64,000 bases of DNA, from NCBI RefSeq assembly GCF_900109655.1, contig NZ_FOAT01000005.1, forward strand, positions 159,606 through 223,605. The letters run 5' to 3'. The stretch comes from Hominimerdicola alba. Lineage in GTDB: Bacteria; Bacillota; Clostridia; Oscillospirales; Ruminococcaceae. Of the stretch, positions 32,703 through 42,045 are shown in pieces (position 1 is the first letter of the stretch; the number at the start of each line of letters is the position of its first letter). The notes beneath the pieces are model-generated. The model was given only the letters and a program-made list of their open reading frames with translations, did no database searches and was not told the DNA's origin. A program made the translations under genes and the position numbers.

Positions 32703-33137
32703 ATGAAGCTCATGGTCCTGATACTGAACAAAACAGAAGCGCTGGAATACCTGCTTGAGGGACTTTCGGCGGCGGGCATCGGCGGCGCTACGATAATACC
32801 CTCTTCGGGTATGGCGATGACGCTTTCAAAGATGAATTCAAGTTTTCTGAGTTCGTCGATACGCAGTATGTTCAGCGGCGAGGAAGACGACAACAAGACC
32901 ATAATCTCTGTTATAGAGGACGATCAGCTTGATCTGGCGCGGAGAGTGGTATACAACACTGTGGGCGACCTCTCTCAGCCGAACACGGGCATAATGTTCA
33001 CGGTGCCGCTGGATTTTGTTGAGGGCAGGCGCAAGAAGCGGCGTGCAGAGGACAGAAAAGATCACAAAAAGGGCAAGGAAGAAAATGGGAAGAAAAAAGT
33101 CTCCGATGGCACCTTGAAAGGTGAAAAGGACCGGTGA
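32703..33137 (+). CDS. P-II-like ferredoxin-fold protein with lysine-rich tail
   Basis: 144 aa. Residues 1-108 resemble small P-II/CutA-type trimeric signalling proteins (MKLMVLILNKTEALEYLLEGL, GIGGATIIPSSGMAMTLS, NTGIMFTVPLDFVEG). The tail from about 109 is strongly basic (RRKKRRAEDRKDHKKGKEE). It is a paralogue of the gene at 54371-54709: both share AAGI-GG, -GMA-S, VTGDL/VGDL and P(N)TG/NAG-VPV--EG. The T-loop uridylylation tyrosine of classical GlnB is not evident. Ligand unknown. Starts 24 bp after the LCP-like gene. Confidence 0.65.
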   Translation: MKLMVLILNKTEALEYLLEGLSAAGIGGATIIPSSGMAMTLSKMNSSFLSSSIRSMFSGEEDDNKTIISVIEDDQLDLARRVVYNTVGDLSQPNTGIMFTVPLDFVEGRRKKRRAEDRKDHKKGKEENGKKKVSDGTLKGEKDR

Positions 33138-33170
33138 TTGTAAATTTCCTGTTAATATTCCGGACATCTC

Positions 33171-33199
33171 TTGCAAAAGTGTACTATTTGTAGTATAAT
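33171..33199 (+). promoter_or_regulatory. Promoter of the rimP-nusA-infB operon
   Basis: TTGCAA 33171-33176, 17-bp spacer, TATAAT 33194-33199. Confidence 0.8.
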
Positions 33200-33218
33200 A
33201 TATGCAATAGGCTTGACG

Positions 33219-33252
33219 AAAGACCGGAATTTAAAATTCACGGTCTTTTGTG
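33219..33252 (+). terminator. Hairpin in the rimP leader, possible attenuator
   Basis: AAAGACCG (33219-33226) pairs with CGGTCTTT (33241-33248), with an inner GAATTT/AAATTC, followed by TTTTGTGTTTG. It lies 20 nt after the expected start of transcription and before the coding region. Confidence 0.5.
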
Positions 33253-33338
33253 TTTGTATGGACTATAATCGCACCGGTATGCGGTACAGTTTTGGTGGTA
33301 TCGGGATGGGTGCGGATATCACAGGGAGGGCTGATGAT

Positions 33339-33884
33339 TTGAGTAAAAGCAAGGGCGGAAGCTCAAAAAAGAGTACGGCGGACATCGTAGCCGAGCTGGC
33401 TCAGCCGCTGGCGGACGAGCTGGGGCTTTTCCTCTGGGACGTAAGGTTCGAGAAGGAGGGCGCCACCTGGTATCTGAGGGTGCTTATCGACAAAGACGGC
33501 GGCGTGACGATGGAGGACTGCGAGAATTTCACGAGACCTTTCAACAAGATACTCGATGAAGCAGACCCTATATCCCAGAGCTATGTTTTTGAATGCGGCA
33601 GTCCCGGACTGGGCAGAGAGCTGAGAAAGCCGATACACTTCGAGGTGTGCATAGGCGATGTTGTGAGAGTAAGGCTGATACGTCCCGATGAGAACGGCGA
33701 GCGCGAGTTCATCGTAGGACTGGTGGGCTATGACGAGGAAGAAAAGCTGATAGCCTGTCAGACGCTGGACGAGAACGGCGACGGCGTGGCGAACGTACAG
33801 TTCAGCCTGAACGACTGCGCTTTTGTCAAGCTCTACGACGACGGCGACCTGGAAGAAGAGCTGGCAGGAGCTAAGTTTGATTGA
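33339..33884 (+). CDS. rimP: Ribosome maturation factor RimP
   Basis: Assists 30S subunit maturation. About 181 aa from the TTG at 33339, which has GGGAGGG 8 nt upstream; an in-frame ATG at 33306 has a weaker site and would add 11 residues. Seen: the N-terminal domain (VAELAQPLADELGLFLWDVRFEKEGATWYLRVLIDKDGGVTMEDCENFTRPFNKILDE), PISQSYVFECGSPGLGRELRKP, and the SH3-like C-terminal domain. First gene of the conserved operon, though a family A repeat separates it from nusA. Confidence 0.92.
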   Translation: MSKSKGGSSKKSTADIVAELAQPLADELGLFLWDVRFEKEGATWYLRVLIDKDGGVTMEDCENFTRPFNKILDEADPISQSYVFECGSPGLGRELRKPIHFEVCIGDVVRVRLIRPDENGEREFIVGLVGYDEEEKLIACQTLDENGDGVANVQFSLNDCAFVKLYDDGDLEEELAGAKFD

Positions 33885-33926
33885 TAGGCAAACGCAAGGG
33901 TATTTGACACAGCTAAGTTGCTGAGA

Positions 33927-34072
33927 ATGGCAAACAGCTTCAATGCCCGAGCGCCTCTTGACCATAGTGAACCGAACGAGGAACGAGTGAGAGTGAACGA
34001 CGGTCAAGCCCCTACAGGCGCGAGGGTTTGAAGCGTCGGGGGTATGGGGGCTTCGCCCCCATTTAAGATAAT
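33927..34072 (+). repeat. Family A repeat, copy 2 (between rimP and nusA)
   Basis: ATGGCAAACAGCTTCAATGC, CCGAGCGC, CTTGACC...GGTCAAG (inverted), a middle with repeated CGAACGAGGAACGAGTGAGA, GCGCGAGGGTTTGAAGCG, GGGGGTATGGGGGC and hairpin TGGGGGC/GCCCCCA. Same order and same orientation to transcription as copy 1. Downstream (34162-34180) a GGACGG/CCGTCC hairpin precedes nusA. Confidence 0.82.
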
Positions 34073-34231
34073 CGTTAAGCGGCAAAAGTTGTGAGGAATA
34101 ATTATCCATCCAAAGCTTCGTGAGCTGTGCAATAATCCACGCGTAAAATTTAAAGCAAAAAGTCTGGACGGGGAGCCGTCCGTTATTAAGGATACAGAGC
34201 TATTTATACAAGAGAGGAATGGTCATAAAAA

Positions 34232-35350
34232 ATGAACGAGCAGTTTTTTAAAGCACTGGCAGATCTTGTCAGCGAGAATGAGATCGACAAGGACGTACTT
34301 ATCGAAAAGATCAGAGAGGGCATCATCAAGGCGATAAAGAAGGAAAATCCCGAGAGCGAGCATATCAGAGTTGATATCATACCCGAGACAGGCAAGCTTG
34401 AGATGTGCATACTCAAGGAAGTTATGAAGGTAATGTTCGTTGACGACCCTGCCAACGAGATATACATCGGAGAGGCACAGACCTATGACCCGAGCATCAA
34501 GGTGGGCGACTGGGTTGAGATACCTGTTAACCCTGCTAAGATAGGCAGAGTTGCGGCACAGTTCGCAAAGCAGTCCATCAAGCACGATATCAAGGATTTC
34601 GAGAGAAACAAGCTGATAGAGCAGTACAAGGACAAGGAACACGAGATAGTTACCGCTACGGTACAGAAGGTAGAGCCTGCTACAGGCAATGCAGTTATCA
34701 CCATTGACAAGAACGAGCATTACTTCTACCGCAGTGAGCAGATACCCGGCGAGATACTCAAAGAGGGCGACAAGATCAAGGTATACATCGTAAGCCTTGG
34801 CGGCGGCGAGAAGAGACAGCCTGTTGTCAAGCTTTCAAGAACTCACAAGGATCTGGTAAAGAGACTGTTTGAGCTGGAAGTTCCCGAGATAGCTGACGGC
34901 ACCGTTGAGATAAAGTCCATATCCAGAACAGAGGGCGTAAGAAGCAAGATCGCTGTATGGTCCAAGGATAAGAACGTTGACGCTGTGGGCGCCTGCATAG
35001 GTCCCAAGAAGTCCAGAATATCCGCTGTTGTACAGGAACTCAAGGGCGAGAAGATAGACGTTATCAACTGGGTAGAGGACGAAGCAGAATTCATCGCTAA
35101 GGCGCTGGCACCTGCCGAGGTTCTCAGTGTTGAACTGCTGGAGCCTGAGGTGAAGATAGAGCACAAGGGCGAAGAAAAGGAATTCGAGAGAGTTATCAAG
35201 AAGTGCCGCGTTATCGTACCTAACAATCAGTTCTCACTTGCCATAGGCAATAAGGGTCAGAACGCTAAGCTGGCGGCAGGTCTTACAGGCTACAAGATAG
35301 ACATCGTTCCCGAGAACGCACCCGAGAGCGCGGAGGCGGAAGAAGAATAA
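34232..35350 (+). CDS. nusA: Transcription termination/antitermination protein NusA
   Basis: Binds RNA polymerase and nascent RNA to control pausing and termination. 372 aa, the length of Gram-positive NusA without the proteobacterial acidic repeats. N-terminal domain (NEQFFKALADLVSENEIDKD), S1 domain (EIVTATVQKVEPATGNAVITID), KH1 (RTEGVRSKIAVWSKDKNVDAVGACIGPKKSRI) and KH2 (VPNNQFSLAIGNKGQNAKLAAGLTGYKIDI), acidic end. One base separates it from ylxR. Confidence 0.97.
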   Translation: MNEQFFKALADLVSENEIDKDVLIEKIREGIIKAIKKENPESEHIRVDIIPETGKLEMCILKEVMKVMFVDDPANEIYIGEAQTYDPSIKVGDWVEIPVNPAKIGRVAAQFAKQSIKHDIKDFERNKLIEQYKDKEHEIVTATVQKVEPATGNAVITIDKNEHYFYRSEQIPGEILKEGDKIKVYIVSLGGGEKRQPVVKLSRTHKDLVKRLFELEVPEIADGTVEIKSISRTEGVRSKIAVWSKDKNVDAVGACIGPKKSRISAVVQELKGEKIDVINWVEDEAEFIAKALAPAEVLSVELLEPEVKIEHKGEEKEFERVIKKCRVIVPNNQFSLAIGNKGQNAKLAAGLTGYKIDIVPENAPESAEAEEE

Positions 35351-35351
35351 G

Positions 35352-35636
35352 ATGCCTGTAAAGCCGAAGAAGATACCGATGAGAATGTGTCTCGGCTGCG
35401 GTGAGATGAAGCCAAAAAAAGAGCTTGTCAGGGTAGTGCGTTCCAAAGAGGGCGAGATAAGCCTTGACCTGACAGGAAAAAAGGCGGGCAGAGGCGCATA
35501 TATATGTGCAGACGCTGAATGTCTGAAAAAGGCACGCAAGGCAAGACGACTGGAAAAGAATTTTGCGTGCAGGATAGATGATGAGTTATATGATTCCATG
35601 GAAAAGGAGCTGAGCGGCAATGAGCAGCAACAATAA
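35352..35636 (+). CDS. ylxR: YlxR family RNA-binding protein
   Basis: 94 aa, DUF448/YlxR. Conserved MRMCLGCGEMKPKKELVRVV at the N-terminus and KKAGRGAYICADAECLKKARK in the middle. Known as a nucleoid/RNA-binding regulator of uncertain target, always between nusA and infB. It overlaps ylxQ by 17 bp. Confidence 0.93.
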   Translation: MPVKPKKIPMRMCLGCGEMKPKKELVRVVRSKEGEISLDLTGKKAGRGAYICADAECLKKARKARRLEKNFACRIDDELYDSMEKELSGNEQQQ

Positions 35637-35955
35637 ATCGGGTATACTTTCGATGAGCCGCAAGGCAGGCAAGCTCGTTATGGGCATGGATATGGTAAAG
35701 GACGCTTGTTCCGTGGGTAATGCGAAAGCAGTATTCACGGCGGCGGACATATCGGAAAAATCGCTGAAAGAGGTGCGCTACACCTGTGCGAAGTACGATG
35801 TGAAGCTTTACGCATTGGGCATGACCATGGACGAGGTAGCACTGGGGCTCGGAAAGCGCGTAGGCGTTGTGGCGATGACCGATGCAGGATTCGCAAAGAG
35901 CTGTGCCAAGGGACTTGAAGAAGTAATCATCGACAAGGACGAGTTCGGTATTTAA
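35620..35955 (+). CDS. ylxQ: L7Ae/L30e-type RNA-binding protein YlxQ
   Basis: 111 aa with the L7Ae fold: ILSMSRKAGKLVMGMDMVKDAC, AKAVFTAADISEKSLKEVRYTC, LGLGKRVGVVAMTDAGFAKSC. Members bind kink-turn RNA. Starts inside the end of ylxR and is followed by 105 bp before infB, with no gene in that gap. Confidence 0.9.
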   Translation: MSSNNKSGILSMSRKAGKLVMGMDMVKDACSVGNAKAVFTAADISEKSLKEVRYTCAKYDVKLYALGMTMDEVALGLGKRVGVVAMTDAGFAKSCAKGLEEVIIDKDEFGI

Positions 35956-36060
35956 AGTGTTCTGACACTGATATAGAGTAAACGGAAAAGATAAGGCTTT
36001 CCCGACGGGTGAGCCGATGAAGAAAAAATATGTTCATCGTAAACAGAAGGAGGATATTTA

Positions 36061-38649
36061 TTGCCTATGAGTACGAAAGCAACTAAGAAGATAAAACTTA
36101 ATGACCTCGCCAAGAGTCTGGCTCTCGGCAACAATGATATTATAGAGTGTCTTGAAAAGCTGGACGGAGTTTCCAGAAAGACACAGGCTGCACTTTCACC
36201 TGAAGAGGTGAGCTATGTATTTGAATACTTCACCCAGAACAATCAGGTGGAGAATTTTGACGCATACTTTGCAAACACTGTAAAGCCTGCCGAGGAACCC
36301 AAGCCCAAGAAGGCTGAAAAGAAGGCAGAACCCAAGACCGAGAAGAAGCCCGAACCCAAGGCTGAGGAAAAGAAAGCTGAACCCAAGGCCGAAGAGAAGA
36401 AGCCTGAGGTAAAGGCTGAGAAGGCGGAAGAGAAAAAAGAAGAGCCCAAGGCTGAGGAGAAGAAAGTCGAAGTGAAGACCGAAGAAAAGAAGGTCGAGGC
36501 TAAGGCTGAGGAAAAGAAGCCCGAGAAAAAGCCCGACAAGAAAAAGGAAAAGAAAGAAGCTAAGAAGCAGGATCACGGTGTCAAGATGCAGCTGGGCGGC
36601 GGAAGCTCCTTCGGCGGCGATGACAGCAAGGGTTATACCGTTTCCGAGAGCACTGACGATCATTCTTCAGGCAAGAGAAGAACTGTTGATACACGCGGAA
36701 GCTACATCGAGCTGGACAAGTACAACGAGAAGTACGACAACATGGCTACCAGCAAGCAGGGCAACAAGAACGACAACTTCCGCAAGAAGCAGAAGATAAC
36801 TCAGAAGTCTCAGCAGTACAAGAAGCAGCAGCATTCTCACAAGAAGGAGACAGAGCAGGATAAGCTGAACAGACTGGCTCTTGAAAAGGCGAGAAAGCAG
36901 CAGCTGAAGGTAATGATACCCGACGAGATCGTAGTATCAGAACTGGCAAGCAGACTGAAAGTTACTGCTACCGAGGTCATCAAGAAGCTGATGGGTCTGG
37001 GCGTATTCGCTTCCATCAACGAGGTAGTTGACTTTGATACAGCTTCACTGGTAGCTGAGGAGCTGGGTGCAAAGGTAGAGAAGGAAGTACACATCACCAT
37101 TGAGGAGAGACTTATCGAGGACGAGGCTGACGCTCCCGAGAGCCTGGAAGAGCGCTGCCCTGTTGTAGTTGTTATGGGTCACGTTGACCACGGTAAGACT
37201 TCCATACTCGACAGGATAAGAAACGCAAATGTTGCCGAAGGCGAAGCAGGCGGTATCACACAGCACATCGGTGCTTATCAGGTAAAGTGCAACGGACAGA
37301 AGATCACATTCCTGGATACTCCCGGTCACGAGGCATTCACTTCAATGAGAGCGAGAGGTGCTAACATCACCGATATCGCTATACTGGTAGTTGCGGCTGA
37401 TGACGGTATCATGCCACAGACAGTAGAATCTATAAACCACGCAAAGGCAGCGGGCGTATCCGTTATCGTTGCGATAAACAAGATGGATAAAGAGGGCGCT
37501 GACCCTGACAGAGTAAAGCAGCAGCTGACCGAGCATGAGCTGGTCGTTGAAGAATGGGGCGGCGACGTTATCGCAGTGCCTGTATCTGCAAAGACAGGCA
37601 TGGGCATTGACGAACTGCTGGAGAACGTACTGCTGGTAGCAGAAGTCAAGGAGCTGAAAGCTAATCCCAACAGACTGGCTAAGGGTGCTGTTATCGAAGC
37701 ACGTCTTGACAAGGGCAAGGGTCCTGTTGCTACACTGCTGGTACAGAACGGTACTCTCCATGCGGGCGATGTTATCATCGCTGGCACATCTGTGGGCAGA
37801 GTAAGAACTATGACAGATTACCGCGGCAGACCTATCACTGAGGCAGGTCCTTCAACACCTGTTGAGATCACAGGTCTGGGTGAAGTTCCTGTTGCAGGTG
37901 AGACATTCAACGCAGTTGAGGACGAGAAGCTGGCAAGAGAGCTGGTAGAGCAGCGTAAGCACGAGGCTAAGGAAGATGAGTTCAAGAAGTTCCAGAAGGT
38001 AACACTGGACAATCTGTTCTCGCAGATATCCGAGGGCGAGATGAAGGAACTGCCTATCATCGTAAAGGCAGACGTTCAGGGTTCTGTGGAAGCTGTAAGA
38101 CAGTCGCTGGAAAAGATATCCAACGAGGAAGTACGTGTAAGAGTTATACACGGTGCTGTTGGTGCTGTAAACGAGAGCGACGTTATGCTGGCTAACGCTT
38201 CAAACGCTATCATCGTCGGCTTTAACGTAAGACCCGACCCTGTTGCTAAGGCTAACGCTGAGCAGGACGGTGTTGAGATAAGACTGTATCGTATAATCTA
38301 CGATGCTATCGAAGAGATCACCGACGCTATGAAGGGTATGCTTGCGCCTAAGTTCCGCGAAGTTGAGACTGCGCGTGTTGAGGTAAGACAGGTATACAAG
38401 ATCAGCTCTGTTGGTACTGTTGCGGGCTGTTACGTACTGGACGGCAAGATCGGCAGAAACGATCTTATCAGAGTTGTTCGTGACGGTATAATCGTGGCTG
38501 ACGACAAGATGAGCTCGCTGAAGCGTTTCAAGGACGATGCAAAGGAAGTAAGCGAGGGATTCGAGTGCGGTATCACTCTGGAGAAGTTCTCCGACATCAA
38601 GGAAGGCGACATCTTCGAGGGATACATCATGGAAGAATACAGAGAATAA
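36061..38649 (+). CDS. infB: Translation initiation factor IF-2
   Basis: 862 aa. IF2N-type N-terminus ([25 protein letters not shown]), a long Lys/Glu/Ala/Pro repeat region (about 78-170, units like KAEEKKxE), a Gly/Ser/Asn-rich linker, second IF2N ([24 protein letters not shown]), then the GTPase: G1 [15 protein letters not shown]3 [16 protein letters not shown]4 [13 protein letters not shown]5 VSAKTGMG, and the C-terminal fMet-tRNA-binding domains. The TTG at 36061 has AAGGAGG at 7-nt spacing; the ATG two codons later would be 13 nt away. Confidence 0.97.
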   Translation: MPMSTKATKKIKLNDLAKSLALGNNDIIECLEKLDGVSRKTQAALSPEEVSYVFEYFTQNNQVENFDAYFANTVKPAEEPKPKKAEKKAEPKTEKKPEPKAEEKKAEPKAEEKKPEVKAEKAEEKKEEPKAEEKKVEVKTEEKKVEAKAEEKKPEKKPDKKKEKKEAKKQDHGVKMQLGGGSSFGGDDSKGYTVSESTDDHSSGKRRTVDTRGSYIELDKYNEKYDNMATSKQGNKNDNFRKKQKITQKSQQYKKQQHSHKKETEQDKLNRLALEKARKQQLKVMIPDEIVVSELASRLKVTATEVIKKLMGLGVFASINEVVDFDTASLVAEELGAKVEKEVHITIEERLIEDEADAPESLEERCPVVVVMGHVDHGKTSILDRIRNANVAEGEAGGITQHIGAYQVKCNGQKITFLDTPGHEAFTSMRARGANITDIAILVVAADDGIMPQTVESINHAKAAGVSVIVAINKMDKEGADPDRVKQQLTEHELVVEEWGGDVIAVPVSAKTGMGIDELLENVLLVAEVKELKANPNRLAKGAVIEARLDKGKGPVATLLVQNGTLHAGDVIIAGTSVGRVRTMTDYRGRPITEAGPSTPVEITGLGEVPVAGETFNAVEDEKLARELVEQRKHEAKEDEFKKFQKVTLDNLFSQISEGEMKELPIIVKADVQGSVEAVRQSLEKISNEEVRVRVIHGAVGAVNESDVMLANASNAIIVGFNVRPDPVAKANAEQDGVEIRLYRIIYDAIEEITDAMKGMLAPKFREVETARVEVRQVYKISSVGTVAGCYVLDGKIGRNDLIRVVRDGIIVADDKMSSLKRFKDDAKEVSEGFECGITLEKFSDIKEGDIFEGYIMEEYRE

Positions 38650-38755
38650 GTCCTAACGCCGGACGGGCGGATTCCGCCTATTATCGGGGTGCAATAAAGG
38701 ATAGTTCCCTGTGACGGCGGGTCGAAAATTGAGATCAAGATTTTTGCGGTGGACT

Positions 38756-39181
38756 ATGAGCACTGAAAAAAAATTTGTATTTACGGATAAGATAACAGCC
38801 AAGGACTATCTGCGTCTGAGAGAGGAAGCGGGCTGGAAACAGCTTGCTCCCGAGCAGGCGCAGGCGGGACTTGACAACAGTTTTGCTGTATCGGCAGTTT
38901 TGCTTGAGGGCGAGACTGTCGGGTTTGCAAGACTTCTGTGGGACGGCGGCTATGTTGCATATCTCGCAGAGGTAATGGTCACAGAAAAATGCCGTCACAA
39001 CAGGCTGGCTACACAGATGGTGGAGAAGCTTATCGAAAGGCTTCGCGCTGAAAAGAAGGACGGCTGGCAGATAAAGATCCATCTGATGGCAAATCTCGGG
39101 AGAGAGAGCTTTTACGAGCAGTTCGGATTTAAAAGCAGACCGAACGACCGTGATGGTGCGGCTATGGATCTGTGGCTTTGA
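38756..39181 (+). CDS. GNAT family N-acetyltransferase (first)
   Basis: 141 aa. GNAT fold: VGFARLLWDGGYVAYLAEVMVTEKCRHNRLATQMVEKLIERL gives the acetyl-CoA pyrophosphate loop (here CRHNRLAT, a degenerate Q/RxxGxG/A), ending with FYEQFGFKSRP. Substrate unknown. It lies 106 bp after infB, inside the otherwise conserved infB-rbfA interval. The ATG at 38756 is preceded by only a weak ribosome site. Confidence 0.82.
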   Translation: MSTEKKFVFTDKITAKDYLRLREEAGWKQLAPEQAQAGLDNSFAVSAVLLEGETVGFARLLWDGGYVAYLAEVMVTEKCRHNRLATQMVEKLIERLRAEKKDGWQIKIHLMANLGRESFYEQFGFKSRPNDRDGAAMDLWL

Positions 39182-39191
39182 GAGGAAAAGT

Positions 39192-39722
39192 ATGATAACG
39201 ACCGAAAGACTGATACTCCGTGAGATGGACGATGGCGATTACGAGGCGCTTTACAGGGTGCTTGACGATTCGGACATAAGGGAGCATTACCCCTACACCT
39301 TCGATGAGGCGAGAGTGCGCCGCTGGATAAGCAGGAATGTGGAGAGATACCGCATATTCGGCTTTGGACGGTGGGCTGTATGTCTTAAAGATACGGGTGA
39401 GATGATCGGGGACTGCGGTCTTACTATGCAGAATATCAACGGCATGATACGTCCTGAGATAGGGTATATCATACTGTCGGAGCACCGCAGGAAAGGCTAT
39501 GCGGCGGAAGCGGCGCGGGCTGTGCGGGACTTTGCATTTGAGAACACGCCTTTCGGGGTGGTATATTCATACATCAAAAGCACAAATACTGCATCTGTGA
39601 AAACTGCACAGGATTACGGCTGTAAGCTTGTGGAAGAATACACTGATGAAGAAAACGAAATAACCAAGGTCTTTGCCGTTACCCGCGAGGAATGGGAAAG
39701 GCTGAAAAGGCAGGGCGAGTGA
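39192..39722 (+). CDS. GNAT acetyltransferase, RimJ/RimL-like (second)
   Basis: 176 aa, RimL-type: ITTERLILREMDDGDYEALYRVL, YIILSEHRRKGYAAEAARAVRDFAF (acetyl-CoA loop RRKGYA), STNTASVKTAQDYGCKLVEE. RimJ/RimL relatives acetylate protein N-termini or small molecules; the target is not deducible. GAGGAAAAG lies just before ATG 39192. Only 10 bp from the first acetyltransferase; the two make an insertion between infB and rbfA and are not close copies of each other. Confidence 0.88.
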   Translation: MITTERLILREMDDGDYEALYRVLDDSDIREHYPYTFDEARVRRWISRNVERYRIFGFGRWAVCLKDTGEMIGDCGLTMQNINGMIRPEIGYIILSEHRRKGYAAEAARAVRDFAFENTPFGVVYSYIKSTNTASVKTAQDYGCKLVEEYTDEENEITKVFAVTREEWERLKRQGE

Positions 39723-39763
39723 GAACTGTCTTTGGACTATGACACAGGGAAGGAGCTATATAA

Positions 39764-40159
39764 ATGGCATCACACAAGGCAGGACGTATGTCCGAGGATA
39801 TAAGACGTATAATCTCGGGAAAGATGGCAGACCTGAAAGACCCGAGGATAAACGGAGGAGAGTTCCTGACCGTAGTACGCTGCGATGTGGCAAGGGACGG
39901 CTCTTTCTGCAAGGTATATATATCCAGTTTCAGAGGGCTTGATGAAGCCAGGAAAGCTGTAAAGGGATTTGAATCGGCTACGGGTTATCTCAAAAGGGAG
40001 ATATCCAACGTACTGGGGCTGAAAAAGTGTCCCGAGCTGAAATTTGTTGCTGATGATTCGATCGAACATTCAGCGGCTATAACCAAGAAGCTGAGAGAGC
40101 TGGTAAAAGAGGAGCGTCCCGAAGATGAAGAGGACGTTGAGGAGTCCGCAGAGGACTGA
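39764..40159 (+). CDS. rbfA: Ribosome-binding factor A
   Basis: 131 aa, KH-like fold; late 30S maturation and cold adaptation. RMSEDIRRIISGKMADLKDPRI, LTVVRCDVARDGSFCKVYISSF, KRELSNVL-like LKREISNVLGLKKCPELKFVADDSIEH are diagnostic; a short acidic tail (EERPEDEEDVEESAED) is normal. GGAG precedes the ATG. Confidence 0.94.
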   Translation: MASHKAGRMSEDIRRIISGKMADLKDPRINGGEFLTVVRCDVARDGSFCKVYISSFRGLDEARKAVKGFESATGYLKREISNVLGLKKCPELKFVADDSIEHSAAITKKLRELVKEERPEDEEDVEESAED

Positions 40160-40181
40160 CCGTTATAGAAAGGGCTATTGT

Positions 40182-41132
40182 ATGGAATACAGCGAGATAA
40201 ACAGGATATTTGAAGAAAATGACAAATTTCTCATATTGACACACAAAAGCCCTGACGGTGATACACTGGGCAGCGGCTTCGGGCTGTGCTATTTTCTGAG
40301 AGATATGGGCAAGCTGGCTAATGTGGTGAATTCTGACGGTTTTCCTGACAGGTATGATTTCATGTACACTGAGTACAAGGAGCAGGATTTTGAGCCTGAG
40401 TACATCATAGCTGTGGACATAGCCGATGTTTCGCTGATGGGCAGCGGGCTGGCAAAGTATCAGCAGGCTGGCATGGTAGACCTTTGCATCGACCATCACA
40501 TATCCAACAAGCATTTTGCGAAGCTGACCCATGTTGAGGGGCAGACGGCTGCGGCGGCGCATATCCTTTACAAGATATTCAAGGAATCAGGCAGGAAGCT
40601 GAGAGATATCACAGCGAAGTGTCTGTACACGGGTATAGCCACTGATACAGGTTGTTTCAAGTACGAGAATACAACGCCCGAGACCCATATGGCGGCGGCA
40701 GAGCTTATGGCTTACAAGATCGACTTTGCAAACGTGAACAGGAAGATGTTCGATGTGAAGAGCAAGGGCAGGCTGAAAGTCGAGCAGGCTGTTACAGGCG
40801 GAATGGAGTATTATCTGAATGACAAGTGCGCCATGATAACCATAACTACGGAGCTTATGGAGCGCTGCGGGGCTGACCCTGCGGAGTTCGACGGACTGGC
40901 TTCGATACCCCTTTCGGCTGAGGGCGTGGTGCTGGGCATCACGGTAAAGCAGAGGCACAGCAACGTATACAAGATATCGGTGAGAACTACCGAAGAGATG
41001 GACGCATCGGCATTCTGCGGATTATTCGGCGGCGGCGGACACATACGTGCGGCGGGCTGTGAGATCAAAGGCACGCTGGAAGAAGTGAAAGCACAGCTGC
41101 TTGAAAAAGCAGGGCAGGTACTCGTGATATGA
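40182..41132 (+). CDS. nrnA: DHH/DHHA1 phosphoesterase, NrnA-like
   Basis: 316 aa. Degrades nanoRNA and/or dephosphorylates pAp in relatives. Metal-binding motifs: THKSPDGDTLGSG, IAVDIAD, CIDHHISN (DHH), TGIATDTGCFKYENT, and the DHHA1 loop FGGGGHIRAAGCEI. ATG 40182 with AAAGGG 7 nt upstream. Its stop overlaps the truB start by ATGA, matching the usual rbfA-nrnA-truB order. Confidence 0.9.
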   Translation: MEYSEINRIFEENDKFLILTHKSPDGDTLGSGFGLCYFLRDMGKLANVVNSDGFPDRYDFMYTEYKEQDFEPEYIIAVDIADVSLMGSGLAKYQQAGMVDLCIDHHISNKHFAKLTHVEGQTAAAAHILYKIFKESGRKLRDITAKCLYTGIATDTGCFKYENTTPETHMAAAELMAYKIDFANVNRKMFDVKSKGRLKVEQAVTGGMEYYLNDKCAMITITTELMERCGADPAEFDGLASIPLSAEGVVLGITVKQRHSNVYKISVRTTEEMDASAFCGLFGGGGHIRAAGCEIKGTLEEVKAQLLEKAGQVLVI

Positions 41133-42028
41133 CAGGACAGGAAATAAGCGGCGTTATCGCGGTATACAAACCTGCGGGCTGGACATCCTTCGATGTGGTG
41201 GCTAAGATGCGGGGGATACTGCACACGCGGAAGATAGGTCACGGCGGAACTCTCGACCCTATGGCTGAGGGCGTGCTTCCTGTATTTGTGGGAAAAGCCA
41301 CTAAGGCCTGTGACATACTCCCTGATGTAAAAAAAGGCTATCATGCGGGATTCAGGCTGGGTCTGACCACTGACACCCAGGATATCACGGGCAAGGCACT
41401 GAAAGAGGACGGCAGGGCTGTATCTCTTGAAGAACTGCGGTCTGCTGCTGAGAAGTTCATTGGCAGGACGATGCAGGTGCCGCCTATGTATTCGGCGGTA
41501 AAGGTGGACGGCAAGAAGCTTTATGAGCTGGCTCGCGAGGGCAAGGTCATTGAACGTCAGGCGAGGGAGATAAATGTGCTTTCGCTGGTGATAGATGATT
41601 ATGACGAGGTGTCCCGTGAGGGGCACATGACGGTGCTTTGTGAAAAAGGCACGTATATACGCACGATAATCAACGACATCGGCGATACGCTGGGCTGCGG
41701 CGGGGCTATGACCTCACTGGTGAGGACGTACTCGGCGGGGCTGGCGCTGGAAGAATGTCTGAGTATAGAGGATATACAAAGGATAGTCGGTGAGAGCGGT
41801 GCTGAGGGCGTGCTGACACGGCTCGACAAATGCTTTGAGGTCTATCCTGCGCTGAAGCTTAACGAGAGAGTCACTGGACTTTACAAGAACGGTGTTAAGC
41901 TGAGGGCAGAGCAGGCAGGTGCTGAGGAAGGTCAGGTCTACCGTGTATACGGTGCGGACGGCGGTTTCATCGGGCTTGGCAGAATGACTGATGGAGGATT
42001 TCGGAGCGTCAAGAATTTTTTCGTATGA
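41129..42028 (+). CDS. truB: tRNA pseudouridine(55) synthase
   Basis: 299 aa. Makes pseudouridine 55 in the T-arm of tRNAs. ISGVIAVYKPAGWTSFDVV, catalytic Asp in GHGGTLDPMAEGVLPVFVGKATK, PMYSAVKVDGKKLYELAREG, GTYIRTIINDIGDTLGCGG and a C-terminal PUA-like tail. Translationally coupled to nrnA. Confidence 0.96.
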   Translation: MTGQEISGVIAVYKPAGWTSFDVVAKMRGILHTRKIGHGGTLDPMAEGVLPVFVGKATKACDILPDVKKGYHAGFRLGLTTDTQDITGKALKEDGRAVSLEELRSAAEKFIGRTMQVPPMYSAVKVDGKKLYELAREGKVIERQAREINVLSLVIDDYDEVSREGHMTVLCEKGTYIRTIINDIGDTLGCGGAMTSLVRTYSAGLALEECLSIEDIQRIVGESGAEGVLTRLDKCFEVYPALKLNERVTGLYKNGVKLRAEQAGAEEGQVYRVYGADGGFIGLGRMTDGGFRSVKNFFV

Positions 42029-42045
42029 TCGAGGAATGATTTGAT

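Noticed and set aside
36290..36570. Tandem DNA repeat in infB
   Set aside because: It encodes the normal Lys/Glu/Ala-rich linker of IF-2; ordinary low complexity, not a mobile or CRISPR repeat.
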